A stretch of DNA of 64,000 nucleotides from Rhizoclosmatium globosum. Lineage: Eukaryota; Chytridiomycota; Chytridiomycetes; Chytridiales; Chytriomycetaceae. The stretch spans positions 186,001 through 250,000 of the forward strand of contig MCGO01000044.1 of the NCBI GenBank assembly GCA_002104985.1, written 5' to 3'. Every line of letters begins with the position of its first letter. The stretch's first letter is position 1. Shown one piece after another: positions 22,967-33,615 of the stretch. The position numbers were made by a program, and so were the translations under genes. Below the pieces are notes generated by a model. That model was given only the letters and a program-made list of their open reading frames with translations. It was not told where the DNA came from and did not search any database.

Positions 22967-24587
22967 TCAACGTCTGCTGAAAAGGTAGTGAACAACACCC
23001 CACTCATTCCCGTTGTTGAAGTTAAACAGCTCAGCACAAGCCATGTAAAAGACTCTCCATCTGTTAAACCAGACCCATCCAAGCTCCTTGGATCCATACG
23101 CCTTCTCCAAAATCTCGAGAGACTTTTTCTGCTCCTTGTCAAGATTGGCAAGCCATTCCTCTGATGTCTGACCGTAGTTTCTGCCGTCAACGAACCACTG
23201 GTTGTGAACCTTCAAATGGTCTTGGAAGTTGAGGAAAAGGTTTGCAGAAGGCATAGTTCCTCCAGTAAAGAAGTATCTGGTCATCTATCGTTTAGTCGCC
23301 GGCTGGGTACATTAAAAGGTAGGGATAAATTCTACCTTGCCATCCATGTATCTTGTTCACCTTCCACCTTGAAATCGTAGGCAACGTGTTTGTGGCAAAA
23401 CACGTGCACAAAGAGACGACCGGTTTCAGGGACAAGCCATTTGGACACCTTCTTGAACAAAACCTGGTAGTTCTTCATGCTAAGCGGTGTGAAATACGTC
23501 GAATGAGTAAAACAGTCGATCTAAGAACAAGTACGTACTGCTCAAACATTTCAATAGAAATGATACGATCCCACTCCTTCTTTTCTGAAAACTCGAACTC
23601 ATTCATATCACCCGTGAAGCTGTGAAAACCACTTGATTTAGTTTCAAAGTAAAAAGTGTGGGCCACCTTCGACTCACATGGTCAAATTTTTCAAACCCCT
23701 CTCCGCAGCTACAGAGTTAATAAACTTTCTCTGTCCATGCGAATTCGAAAGCGCCGTGACAGGAGAATTTGGGAACCGTTCAGCAAGATAGAGACACAAG
23801 GAACCCCATCCACAACCCAACTCCAAAATTGACATGCCGTCCTTAATATCCGCGCGCTGCACGTACAAGTCAAGCATGGCGATTTCGGCTTGTGCAAGGT
23901 TCTTGGCCTTGTAGACTGTTCCATCTGGGGAGGGGAGGTTTTCGTAGTTGTAGAAGGCGGAAGAATATTTCATTCGTGGACCCAAGTGGGTTTGGAAAAA
24001 TGCGGTTGGGACCTATGCGTGTGTTTGGGAGTATTGTTAGAAACAGTAAATTTGGAATAGGGCGGGGCATGGGGTATTTTGGCGCGTGTGTGTGCCAAGT
24101 GACTTGAAGCCAGGGTTTTTGGTCTGGTTGAACATGCCATGATACTCCTCCTCATTCACAAATGCAAATGTTTGTTGTTCGCTGTCCTGAGTCCCGTGAG
24201 GAGTGAACGGCGGGGCATAACCCTTGCCTAACAGCGCAAAGAATAACCCCAACTCGCTCGTTGAATGATGAAGACATCAACAATACCAAGACCTACCTCA
24301 TAGTGCTGCTCATTTGCTTCCTTGGTGTTCAAAGCAATTTGGGTCAGGCTCTTGATATCAGCAATGTACTTTTGCTGGGACTGCACGGTCTGGACAACTG
24401 GCTGGGTAGCAAACTGTGAGGCCGTGTTTCCGAGGAAGTAGCGAATTCCAAGACGGAGGAGAACGTCTGGGATGTAGCCTTGGTCCAGGAAGTGTTCGTA
24501 GACTGGGACTGGAGCCTTTGGGTTTCGCGCAGCTTCCGTGCCGAGGAGCAGGGAGTCGTGTTCTTGGATAGGTTCTTCAACTGTCAT
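22967..24587 (-). CDS. SAM-dependent methyltransferase, coclaurine-NMT / CFA-synthase-like
   Basis: Five exons (24297-24587, 23678-24012, 23539-23619, 23336-23479, 22967-23276) join in phase to about 386 aa, the family's usual length. Motifs: substrate-entry region QHYEVPTAFF; SAM-binding motif I MSILELGCGWGSLCLYLAERFPNS (positions about 145-170); SIEMFEHMKNY; LFVHVFCHKH; then WMARYFFTGGTMPSANLF and the C-terminal NNGNEWGVVHYLF. This pattern fits the eukaryotic group related to plant (S)-coclaurine N-methyltransferase and to bacterial cyclopropane fatty-acid synthase. The substrate in fungi is not established, so the exact reaction is left open. It is likely soluble, with no signal peptide. 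The first intron (281 bp) contains an unexplained open stretch, described under findings. Confidence 0.88.
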
Positions 24588-24854
24588 TTCTTGAAATCAG
24601 GGCTCTGGGTGTGAGTGAGTGTCAGGGAGGACAAGGAACGTTTTGGCGAAGGTTTCTTTGGTGTCGTTTTTCCCCCCTTTTCTCGCCGCTTGCTTCGAAA
24701 TCATCATCCAATTTGAAAACAATTTCAAAATCAATCTTTTACTAATTACAAAAGAAGGGTATATACAATATAGAAAGGAAAGGAAAGAATCAGTTAATGA
24801 CATCAAATTCGAGGCGAAGAAATGCAACTCGATGTGGATTCTGGTAGAATGTGA

Positions 24855-25386
24855 TTAGAATGATTTAAGGAAACTTTGAGGATGAATATGCATTACTCGT
24901 AATCGTAATCCGTTTGGTTCAAAGAGTCGCTTGTTCTCTGCATCAATAAAGCGATCAAGTTCATCCAGCATCTTCATCAATGAGAGCATAAGTACAAACA
25001 GTTCAGAGCAAGTTAATCAAACATACTTTATCATAGTCTGATCTAGGCTGTACAAGCAGAAAGAAGGCAATGAGAGCCTGTTGGATAGAGGTTGAAGTCA
25101 CGTGGCAGCCGCGGTTGATGATAGCATTTATTTCATCAATGACGGCAGCTGCTTGGTCGGCATCGATTCTAGATTTGAGGCGGTGCGGCAAAAGAGCTGC
25201 GGAGGCGACAAAGCGAGGAACTTCGGGGTTTGAAGAGTCTGCGGCTGCAACGTCAAAGGCCCGATCTACAAAGATTGGCGGCTCTGTTTGGAGCTGGTTC
25301 TGGTGGTGGTTGAAGGACTCGGGTGGGGGTGGCATTGGTGTTGGTTGTTGTAGCGATTGGAGGGGCACGGGTGTGTACTCAGTCAT
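24855..25386 (-). CDS. Golgin subfamily A member 7 / ERF4 family protein
   Basis: Exons 25027-25386 and 24855-24971 (55-bp intron) give about 158 aa, close to GOLGA7 (137 aa) plus a Pro/Gln-rich N-terminus. The domain runs from PRFVASAALLPHRLKSRIDADQ through LIAFFLLVQPRSDYDK, a hydrophobic helix, to DRFIDAENKRLFEPNGLRLR. The last stretch matches the conserved EQNxKxYxPxGL motif of the family. In yeast Erf4 pairs with the DHHC enzyme Erf2 to palmitoylate Ras at the ER; in animals GOLGA7 pairs with ZDHHC9. A palmitoyltransferase accessory role is inferred. The start at 25386 is the only in-frame ATG before the domain. Confidence 0.75.
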
Positions 25387-25412
25387 TTGACGTGAAAAAC
25401 AAAGTAACTACT

Positions 25413-25831
25413 TTATTTGCTACTGCCAAAGTAGCCAGGTGGAAGTTCGCAGGCTTCATTGCTACCAATTGGATTCCGTCCTCCAACTGGCTGTCCAGAT
25501 GCATCCCTCTCAACAACAACTGACTCTCGTGCACGCTCGTTCAAACTCCGCTGGCTTCTCTCTGCCTGGTGTCGCGCAAAACAATCGCGGAACTGTTTCA
25601 TCTCGAGCGTACATTTACGCCAGTCTTTGGTCTCGAAGTGGCAGTCTAGCATGGCATTGTGTTCCTTGAAACATCCTGCATCCCTCCGATGTTCAGCTTT
25701 CCCTTTTTGTCCACCTTCCAAACCGACGCACCTGTTCTTTGGATCCGCTTGTTGAATTCATCTTGCTCATCCTGTAGCTGCTCAGAAGGACGGGTCAGTT
25801 GGATGTGTCCTGTTTCTCCTTTCGATGTCAT
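25413..25831 (-). CDS. COA4: Cytochrome c oxidase assembly factor 4 homolog (twin CX9C)
   Basis: Exons 25732-25831 and 25413-25675 (56-bp intron) give about 120 aa. Around the splice junction the protein reads FNKRIQRTGCFKEHNAMLDC and then DWRKCTLEMKQFRDCF, a twin CX9C hairpin. The segment DWRxC...FxDC matches COA4/CHCHD8. Such proteins are imported into the mitochondrial intermembrane space by Mia40-type oxidative folding and help assemble complex IV. An upstream in-frame ATG at 25903 would add 24 mostly hydrophobic residues. I prefer 25831 because the family has no presequence. The C-terminal tail (SLNERARESVVVER..) is longer than in animals. Confidence 0.78.
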
Positions 25832-26142
25832 CTTTTTTCCAAGTTTGATTTCAAACAAACGAAGAACCAAGTATGAGAAATGGAAATACTGACTTACTTT
25901 CATGGAAAGCTGTTACAACAGTGACTGTAGCGTTTAAGTTCGAGGTTATCTCTTAGATATGATTCTGGCATCACCTATTTAGAAAAACGCAAACAGTAAT
26001 CATGTAAATAATGCATTACCGCAATAAATTCAATTCCGATCATCCTCTTCACGTATGACCCACAATGAGTTGGAGGGGGAAAAGAAGTGTCTGCTGGCCA
26101 ACACAAAATTTTCGAAACCAATTTGCCTCCCAACCAGCGGCC

Positions 26143-28058
26143 ATGCACACAACATCACTGCTAGTAGTGGCTCTATCGCTACTGGCACAGGTCAATGCAT
26201 TGTACTGTTACCCGGATAAGAGTGACGTCAGTGGGACACCGCTGCCCGCCTTCTGTATTGGAGCCCACGATCTTGGCACTGGGTCCACCCAATTCACAAT
26301 CTTCACATCTGTCAGCGGATGGTTTGGATTCGGATTGGGAGCTTCTCCAGGCGACCAGATGGGACCTGCAGACGCTATGATTGCATACCAGGATCCCAAC
26401 TCAAACACCGTCAAGGTTTCATCCTTCCTGACCACTGGGCCTGGTGCCCTGACTGCCAACGCTGCCAAGGTGAGATCATTGCACCAACCATGCACACACT
26501 CGTTTTGTTTCAAAGAGTGGAGAGCATTGGGGGGGTTTGTTTTGATTGAAGGAAGGGGCTAACAACGTTCCCAATTATAGCCTTGGTCTTTGGTCGACCT
26601 CAACACTACCATCCCCCAGCCGGCCTGGGCTCCCCTTGCCTTCTCGGTCGTTCGACCCAACACTGCCACTGGTGGTGGAGCTCTCAACGTGGGAGGATTC
26701 AGCAACTTCATCTTTGGTAAGGACCTCAGTGTCTTTTCACTCAAACAACTCACTAAATCGCCTCCCCTCTTTTTTACCAGCATGGGCCTCAGCGAAACTC
26801 ACCATCAAGAGCGATGGAAGCATGACAATGACTGCACACGGAAACAACCACACTTACGTCAACGCTACTGTGAACGCAAATTCAATCTCGGGCGGTCCTG
26901 GAATTATTGCACTTCCTAGCGGCGTTTCCCGTAGCACGATCGCACTGGCTCACGCTGCCCTTATGATCGTGGCGTTTGTCGGCATTCCTCCCTTCGCTAT
27001 CTTTGTTGCCATGTTCATGCGTGAGAAGTTAAAGTATTCGTGGGTGGCCTTGCATATGGGTCTGTTGATTGGAGGAACTGGATTGTTGGGCATTATTGGA
27101 GCCGTGGTTATGATTCTGTTTAAGCCTGGGCCTATGTTCAGTTCATTCCACCATGTGAGTATTCATTAGTGATGTCCAGAAAATTTTCCATTTTAGAGCG
27201 GTGTGATGAATTATGCTTGGCTGAACTTTTCTTTTCCTCTCAACTTAGATTCTGGGGGTTGTGATTATTGCATTGATGTTGATTCAATTTGGACTTGGTG
27301 CCGCAGCTCGATCCTCTCAAGACACTCGCTCCATCATGTCCCAGATCCACCGATACTTTGGTCTCATCCTCACTTTCATCATTGTCCCTATCCAATTGTA
27401 CCTCGGCTTCACCGAGTACAACACTGTGTTTGGTACCGCTGCACCAATCTGGCTTATCATCCTCCCAATTCTGTTCGCTGTCTGCGGTATCTCAACTCTC
27501 GTCGCCGGATACTTTATGTTCCCATACGGAGAGGTCTCAAGCGGAGGTGCCGGGTACCGCGATGACGAGTTTGGCGGATACGCGCCACAGAAACAAGCCT
27601 GCGGCCGTGACTTTGTTGCCCTCGACAGCCCACAGAACGGATCCAAGCGCGGCGGAGGTTCGCGAAACAAGGATTACGAGTACAACGGAGGTAGTTCTGG
27701 AAACGGACACCGTACCGGGGGCAGTGGAAATGGACGAGGTGCATCTCGTAATGATGAGTACGATGGGTACACACAGAGTGGAAACAACCGTGGAGGTGGT
27801 GAAGACTACAATGCTTCGAGAAAGGCGCCTTCTCGTAACGGGGGTCAGTCTGCGAACGGACACTATGATCCTATGGCGCCATCGTCTCCAAGTGGCAACA
27901 GTGGTAGAACCCGTGGACAGCCGTCGAGGAACAATGATTATCCAGGCCAAGCTCCTGCTAGAGGTGGTGACTACCCAGGCAACGGCGGCTCTAGAAGCGC
28001 TTCTAGATCTCGTGGCGGTGGTGGACGCAGCGGAAACAACCGTGGCGACGACTATTAA
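26143..28058 (+). CDS. DOMON and cytochrome b561 domain membrane protein
   Basis: Four exons (26143-26469, 26581-26716, 26781-27154, 27249-28058) keep phase and give about 548 aa. The start at 26143 begins a signal peptide (MHTTSLLVVALSLLAQVNA). Residues about 20-200 form a DOMON-like heme/sugar-binding domain (GWFGFGLGASPGDQMGPADAMIAY). Five or so membrane helices follow, with the conserved histidines of cytochrome b561: AHAALM, LHMGLL, and IHRYFG in the last helix pair. The C-terminal about 170 residues are a Gly/Arg/Asn/Ser-rich low-complexity tail. Related DOMON-b561 proteins (FRRS1, CYBDOM) move electrons across membranes to reduce ferric iron or ascorbate radicals. That role is inferred here. 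Orientation predicts the DOMON domain on the lumenal or extracellular side. Confidence 0.88.
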
Positions 28059-28403
28059 ACATTATCTCCATTCAAGTATAGCCCATTAGATTCCTGCTTT
28101 TTCGATTTCTTCTTTCTGTTCTTATATTCACTTGAATAAATTCAAAGTACACACAAAAATTGATTTACCAACAAAAAAAAATTTCTGAGAAACTCTAACC
28201 AACTTCGAAATGTGCCTGTCAGAATACGCTTTGGAAACTGTTGTTTCGATGGAAGAAGACGACGGCACATTGAAGAAAATTGGAAAAATGTTTCTACATT
28301 ATCTTTATTATCTTTATTATCTTTAAAAATTCTCTTTCCCATTAAAAGTGCTGTAATTAAGCTTTGTTGGACGAGGTCCAAAAGCTTCCCAAAACAACCA
28401 GAA
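28059..28403. other. Intergenic and probable 5' region of the AN1 gene
   Basis: AT-rich stretch with a TTATTATCTTTA repeat near 28300-28325. An open frame runs through the second half in phase with the AN1 gene. Its composition is unlike a protein family, so it is treated as leader. Confidence 0.35.
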
Positions 28404-28679
28404 ATGGATGGCCCAGCAACACCACCACCATCACCCACAGGTTCGCCAACGCCAGCCTCTCCGCGTATTGGCAAAAAGAAGTGCTACATCTGTACAGACC
28501 GTGCCATCCGGAGCATTGGCGATTGCAAACTGTGTCAGAAATCGTTTTGCTCAAAACACCGATTGCCAGAATCGCACAGTTGCGAACACGTTGAACTGCT
28601 ACGCTCCAACTCCAAAAGCAAGAATGAAAAACTGCTGATGGACGGGAAAACAGTGGATAGGAAGGTGGCGTCCATTTGA
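28404..28679 (+). CDS. Small AN1-type zinc-finger protein
   Basis: 91 aa starting MDGPATPPPSPTGSPTPASP, with one AN1 finger in the centre: CYICTDRAI..CKLCQKSFCSKHRLPESHSCEH. This is the C-x2-C..C-x2-C-x4-C-x2-H-x5-H-x-C zinc ligand pattern. AN1 proteins are often linked to ubiquitin, the proteasome or stress responses (for example Cuz1 and ZFAND family). With a single AN1 domain and no A20, UBL or UIM, the specific role is open. The frame could start further upstream at non-ATG codons, but this ATG gives the natural Pro/Ser N-terminus. Confidence 0.72.
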   Translation: MDGPATPPPSPTGSPTPASPRIGKKKCYICTDRAIRSIGDCKLCQKSFCSKHRLPESHSCEHVELLRSNSKSKNEKLLMDGKTVDRKVASI

Positions 28680-28694
28680 AAAGAAAGGAAGGGA

Positions 28695-28715
28695 GGGGGG
28701 GGGGGGGGGGGGGGG
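28695..28715. repeat. Poly(G) run of 21
   Basis: An uninterrupted run of 21 G just downstream of the AN1 stop codon, preceded by GGGAGGAAAG-like purines. Its length is probably polymorphic or only approximately assembled. It is a potential G-quadruplex or transcription-pause element in the 3' UTR. Confidence 0.9.
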
Positions 28716-28834
28716 TTTCGACAAAAAGGATGAGCGGCAAGAATGGGGGGATAACTATGTAAATGCAGTGAATGTATTTATTATTATTTTTTGGAATAGA
28801 ACCTCATAACCCTTATGATGAGCACTGAATCCCT

Positions 28835-30124
28835 TCATTCCTCATCAATCGTGACAACCCGATCCAACCGAACAGAAACAGAAGTCAACGGAGATCCACC
28901 CTCCGAAGAACCATTCGACCCAGACAAGGAGCTCATTGACGAAGAAACGGATGAAACCGTTGTCGAGCTCGCAAGTGATGCAAACACACTACCACTACTC
29001 TTTCCTCCACCAGGTCCAAAATGATGTGAAACCCGCTTATCACGTACGAATTTGAGTTGAGGCGTCATGAGAGAAACGTCCATGAATAGGTCTTGGTCAA
29101 TGTCCGGACATTGCTTTGCAATTAAGCGTTGGAGGTTTGGACAGGTTTCGATTATTTTGTAGAGGATACTTGCATTGTTTCTGCGGAATCTGTTTTGCAG
29201 TAGATGGGTACGAAAGGTTAAGTTTGTATAATAGGGGAGATAAAAAATATGTGTGTGCAGGTTAATTTGTTACCTGAACAAGCCACTGATATTCAAGACC
29301 TTCAAACTACTTCCACAAGCTTGCACAATCGCAACAAGCGCCCATCCTTTCAGGCTTGAACTAGATAGATCCAGTTTCTCGATTCCGAAGGGTAACCGGC
29401 GTAAAGCGTCGACAAGGGTGTCGATATGTTCGTGTTTGACTTGGCAGCCTGACAAGTTAAGAGATCGAAGGTTTGGACAGGCAAGAATCATGAGAATGAG
29501 TTCTTCGGCAATGAAACGGTGGTCCCATTGGTTTCCGTAGAACTGAAAGTCAAGTTCTGAGGAAGAGGAGGTTGATGATGATGAGGCAGTTGCTGCGGCT
29601 GCGGCTGCTGCGGTACCGATTGGGAATGGAGTATTCGGGGGAGTACTTGGTTCGCTTGTTCCTCTTGGGATTCCAACTGGAGTGTTGGGTCTGAAACCAA
29701 AGTCAATATGGCGGAGGGTTTGAATCAAGGTTCTGAAAGGGGCCCGATTTAAGAGAGGGGTAGTCGAGAACTGGTATTTTTCAGTGTCCAATTCAATGGC
29801 AGAATCGCCGCTTGGAGAAAGAGAGTGCGGGTAAGTTGGGGGGTTTGTGTTTGAGGTTTCGGGTGCGAGGGAGGAATACTCCTGTTTCAGGTTCTGCGAA
29901 GCTTGCAAGTCCATCATGAGAAGCTCCGCAAACCGCTTTCGCTGTGCCATGTGCTCAAACTGAATTCCTCTGTGTGCAAGGGCTTGCCATGCAGCTGCAT
30001 TCAGCGTTTTCGAGGTGTAGAAACAGTTGCGAAGGTTGGAAGCGAGGGGACCACAGTGTATCATGATAGCAACCAGAATCTCGTTTGGAAGCTGCTCCAA
30101 GTGAATTGCAGTTCCAGGCATCAT
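28835..30124 (-). CDS. F-box / leucine-rich repeat protein
   Basis: Exons 29274-30124 and 28835-29189 (84-bp intron) give about 401 aa. The N-terminus IHLEQLPNEILVAIMIHCGP is an F-box, the Skp1-binding site of SCF ubiquitin ligases. The F-box is followed by a linker with Ala/Ser runs (TAAAAAAATASSSSTSSSSEL). The C-terminal half carries leucine-rich repeats (CPNLRSLNLSGCQVKHEHID, LKVLNISGLFR, CPNLQRLIAKQCPDID). The protein ends in a Ser/Gly-rich tail. It is predicted to be a substrate receptor; the substrate is unknown. It is divergently paired with another F-box/LRR gene 185 bp away. Confidence 0.82.
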
Positions 30125-30309
30125 GATTCCAGGGGTCCAGGGTTCCGACCAACAGGAATGTTTTTGTGAATGACTTTTTTGGCGGGTCTTCTGATGTTTC
30201 AGATCTTACGTATTCATTTAGATTGATTAAAGAAATCATTCCTCATAAGTATTCACTTTTACTGGGTCGGGGGGTAATTGGATTTGTCTGAAAACACCTT
30301 CAAGAAAAG
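30125..30309. promoter_or_regulatory. Shared 185-bp promoter region of two divergent F-box genes
   Basis: The two start codons face away from each other across 185 bp, so the promoters must overlap and the pair may be co-regulated (inference). No specific motif was recognised. Confidence 0.45.
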
Positions 30310-33300
30310 ATGTTGATGAGCATCTGGAAGACGCAGCTGCAGCGACAGCCGGACAGCCCAATCGAGAAGGAAGACGAGTATCAGCTTGGAACAAACGGAG
30401 TCGGGTTCCTGAATCACCGGCCCTCGTTCTCGAGTATTTCCGAAGTTAAGATGGATGAGGACCTGCGAAGGAGCATTGACGGGATTGACGTGATTGACGG
30501 CTGTGTGGACGGGGAAGCGACAGAGAAAGAGACAGAGAAAGAGACAGAAACAGACAAGGAGAGAGGCAGTGGCGGGTCTATTGAAGAGGGAGTACGAGTG
30601 GGAGTGGCAGTGGTGGTTGCATCTCGAACGAGAGCCTCAGCTTCAGCTCGTCTTCCATCAGAACTGCTTTCGCACATTGCCCACTTTGTCGATTCGAACA
30701 AGGACCGGCGCGAACTTGGTCTGGTGAATTCGTGGTGGGCCGAGGCTGTAGCGCCGCTGTTGTGTACGTTGTTTGCTTCTTGCTCTAATCTCTTATCTTC
30801 CACTTTCACCTGCTTACAACTTACTAACTAACTAACACTGCACAAACAGGGAACCACGTGTCGCTTGTTTCGCCCGTTGATGTGCTGCGCTTCTTGAGGT
30901 ACTGCCACTTTGTATCCCTTCTGCCAATGTTGCAATACTCACACGTGCTTGATAAGGTCCACCATACACACTGTCGCTCGCCACAACAATCCTTCAATCC
31001 TCAAACATCTACCGCAAATTGAAGAAAGCCAACTCATTCAGATTTCAAATTTACCCAAAGTCGACTTGGCTGCGATTAACAACACTGCACTGCCTGCTCT
31101 TGTTAATGCGTTAAATGGCAATTTGGAGCACATTCAGCAACATATTGAGCAACATACCCAGCAACTACATATGCTCCAGCTGCAACATTTACAACAATTA
31201 CAGCAACAACTTCAAGAGCAACAACAACAACAAGGAGATGGCCAGGGACCCAACGATGGTCCGAATAATATTCCAATGGATATCGAAAACCCAATCGCAA
31301 ACTTGACAACTTTCATGAACTCGCTCGTTCAAATGGCCCTAATTCCTCCATCGGACACCTCTTCTACCCCTCCTCTTGCCCCTGTCATTGCAGCGAAACC
31401 GTCGAATGATATGGAGATTGACTCTTTCAAGTCATTTGGCTTCGCAGATCATGTTAAAAAGCTTTCAATTCCATCTTTCGACTGCCAAGTGAACCTCTTG
31501 TTCCTATTGAACGATCTTCTTCCTAACCTTCAAAGGTATTATATTATTTCACTTAATTTGCACAGAGCTTGTTCGTTCCTCATGCCACCTCTTTGAGATT
31601 CGTCTTATCTTGAATGAGGTGGCGTCATTTTACACAAACTGAGTCATCTCCCTTCTCATGCCCCTCTGCTCCTGATGTCTAACAACGCTGTAACAGTATT
31701 CATTTTCAACATATTCATACGGACGAAACAACGGGCGGAAATCGTCACACTGCAATCTTTACTCCAGTGTCTACCAGCATCCTTACTGCTTTTGCACCAA
31801 TAATTCAACGAGTCACCCGTGTTTCAATCGAAGACGTATATCCTACTTCATGGCCCCAAATTCTGAATCTCTTAAGTGGCACGAACCCCGAAACTCCAAA
31901 TGTCAAAACAGCACTCCCACACTTACGGTCTTTGAATCTTGAAGCCGTTGCAACAACAGACTCATTCGACAGTCCCACGAAGTTAAGCACAGTATTCCCC
32001 TCGTTGCCAAACCTCGAAGCCTGCCGCTTAGACGGAATTGCCCTTGGTCCAGATTCCTCAATCCTCAGTTTAACACGATGGTGTCCAAACCTGAAAGTCA
32101 TTGCACTCGATTACTGTCCAAGCGTCACCATGAAGTCCTTTGAAGTCTTGTGGAACAACTTGACTGGCCTGTCCTTCCTCGGGTTAGCTGGAATCGTAAA
32201 TGACCATGCCTTGCATAACCACCATCACCACCCCTCCACATCGGCTTCATCGAATCAACACGACCGGAGCCAGAAAGTGAAACTAAAGCCTCATGATGCG
32301 GTCCGAATCGTGCGGTTAGTCGATTGTGACGTCTCTGATGGGTTGTTTGAGGGAATCCGGGAGGCGGGGACGGATCTTGAGATGCTTCGGTTTGTGTTTG
32401 AGGATGACGAGTGTGAAGGTATTTTGAGTGTTGTTCAACGGCTTTCTGATCATGCATTGCGGTCGTTTGGGGAGGATGTTGAAGGTGGGGGAAGGAGGAA
32501 AGGGTTGAAGAAACTTGCGTTTACTTGGTGTCCTGGATTCACGGCGGCTTGCTTGAAGAATGTGTTGGAGTATGGAAGTGGAGTTGAGGTTCTTGATTTG
32601 CACAAAGATGTTGGATGCTCTTTAGGAGAAATGCCCGGTTCTGTGTTGGAAGAGGTAGGGGAAAGTTTGAGACGGGTTAAAGTGTTGAACCTATATGGAC
32701 AGGTTTGTATTTGTTTGTTTGCTCCTAATAGCCACTAATATTGGTTTTCAAAGACAAAATTGACGGATGAAACACTTCGACGCGTCTTTACACCTCATAA
32801 CTGTCCATCCCTCACGTCGCTGTGTATAAACGACTCACAAGTCACCCCTGCTACTCTCCGTCATATCGTCTGCAGCATACCCACTCTAACAGCATTGAGT
32901 ATTATTCAATGTCCAAACATCGAACTCGATGATTTGAAGCGACTCTTTGCCGAGTGTCCTGTTGAAATGCGAAGGATAAAGCGGCTGTACACCGAGCACT
33001 GCTGGAAATCTGTTGCTGCACCACGAGATGAAAATGTTGACTCTGGTGGACCTGCTCATCCAGACGCTGAAGTCTTAAATATGGGTTCTGACGACGAGTT
33101 CCATTCCGCGTTTGATTTGAGTGATGAAGTGCGAATGGAAGAGCATGATGGAGATGAAGATGAGGATATGTACGGTACGCCTCTGATTGTATCGTCAGTA
33201 ATGAACACAGCTGGACAAGGAGCTCCAAACAACCATAATTCTGGTGGCATCACGGCATCAACGGAGCCTCGTTCGGTTATTCATGATGACTTGTGGTTTT

Positions 33301-33371
33301 GTCATGAGTCTCTTGATATTTTGAGCTTGTTTAATGGGAGTGTCAAGAGAGCAACTGATATTCGAGTGTAA
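30310..33371 (+). CDS. Large F-box / leucine-rich repeat protein
   Basis: Five exons (30310-30763, 30850-30898, 30957-31535, 31697-32702, 32754-33371) keep phase and give about 901 aa. The N-terminal about 110 residues are low complexity (repeated EKETEKETETDK). They are followed by an F-box, ARLPSELLSHIAHFVDSNKDRRELGLVNSWW..VAPLLW, completed by the 49-bp second exon (WNHVSLVSPVDVLRFLR). A Gln-rich coiled segment (residues about 230-270) follows, then a long LRR region (LPHLRSLNLEAV, LPNLEACRLDGI, CPNLKVIALDYCPSVT, LKKLAFTWCPGF, LTALSIIQCPNIELDDL). The tail is acidic. A role as an SCF substrate receptor is inferred; the substrate is unknown. Confidence 0.82.
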
Positions 33372-33615
33372 AAGGCATATATTTGTCTTATAATAGCATA
33401 ATAAGATTTGATTGATTGATTTATTTCCGATTTTTGGCAAGATCTGTGGACTTTGTAGTACGAGGATATGGTGGAGATGGGAGTTGGAGTTGGATTGAGT
33501 GACATGGGATGAGAATTCGTAAGTACTTTTATTTAATATGTCACGATGAAGGAGAACAAGAAAAGCGTGTTTGTTTTTGTGAAACGAAGTGGCGAAACAA
33601 AAACACCAAAACAAA

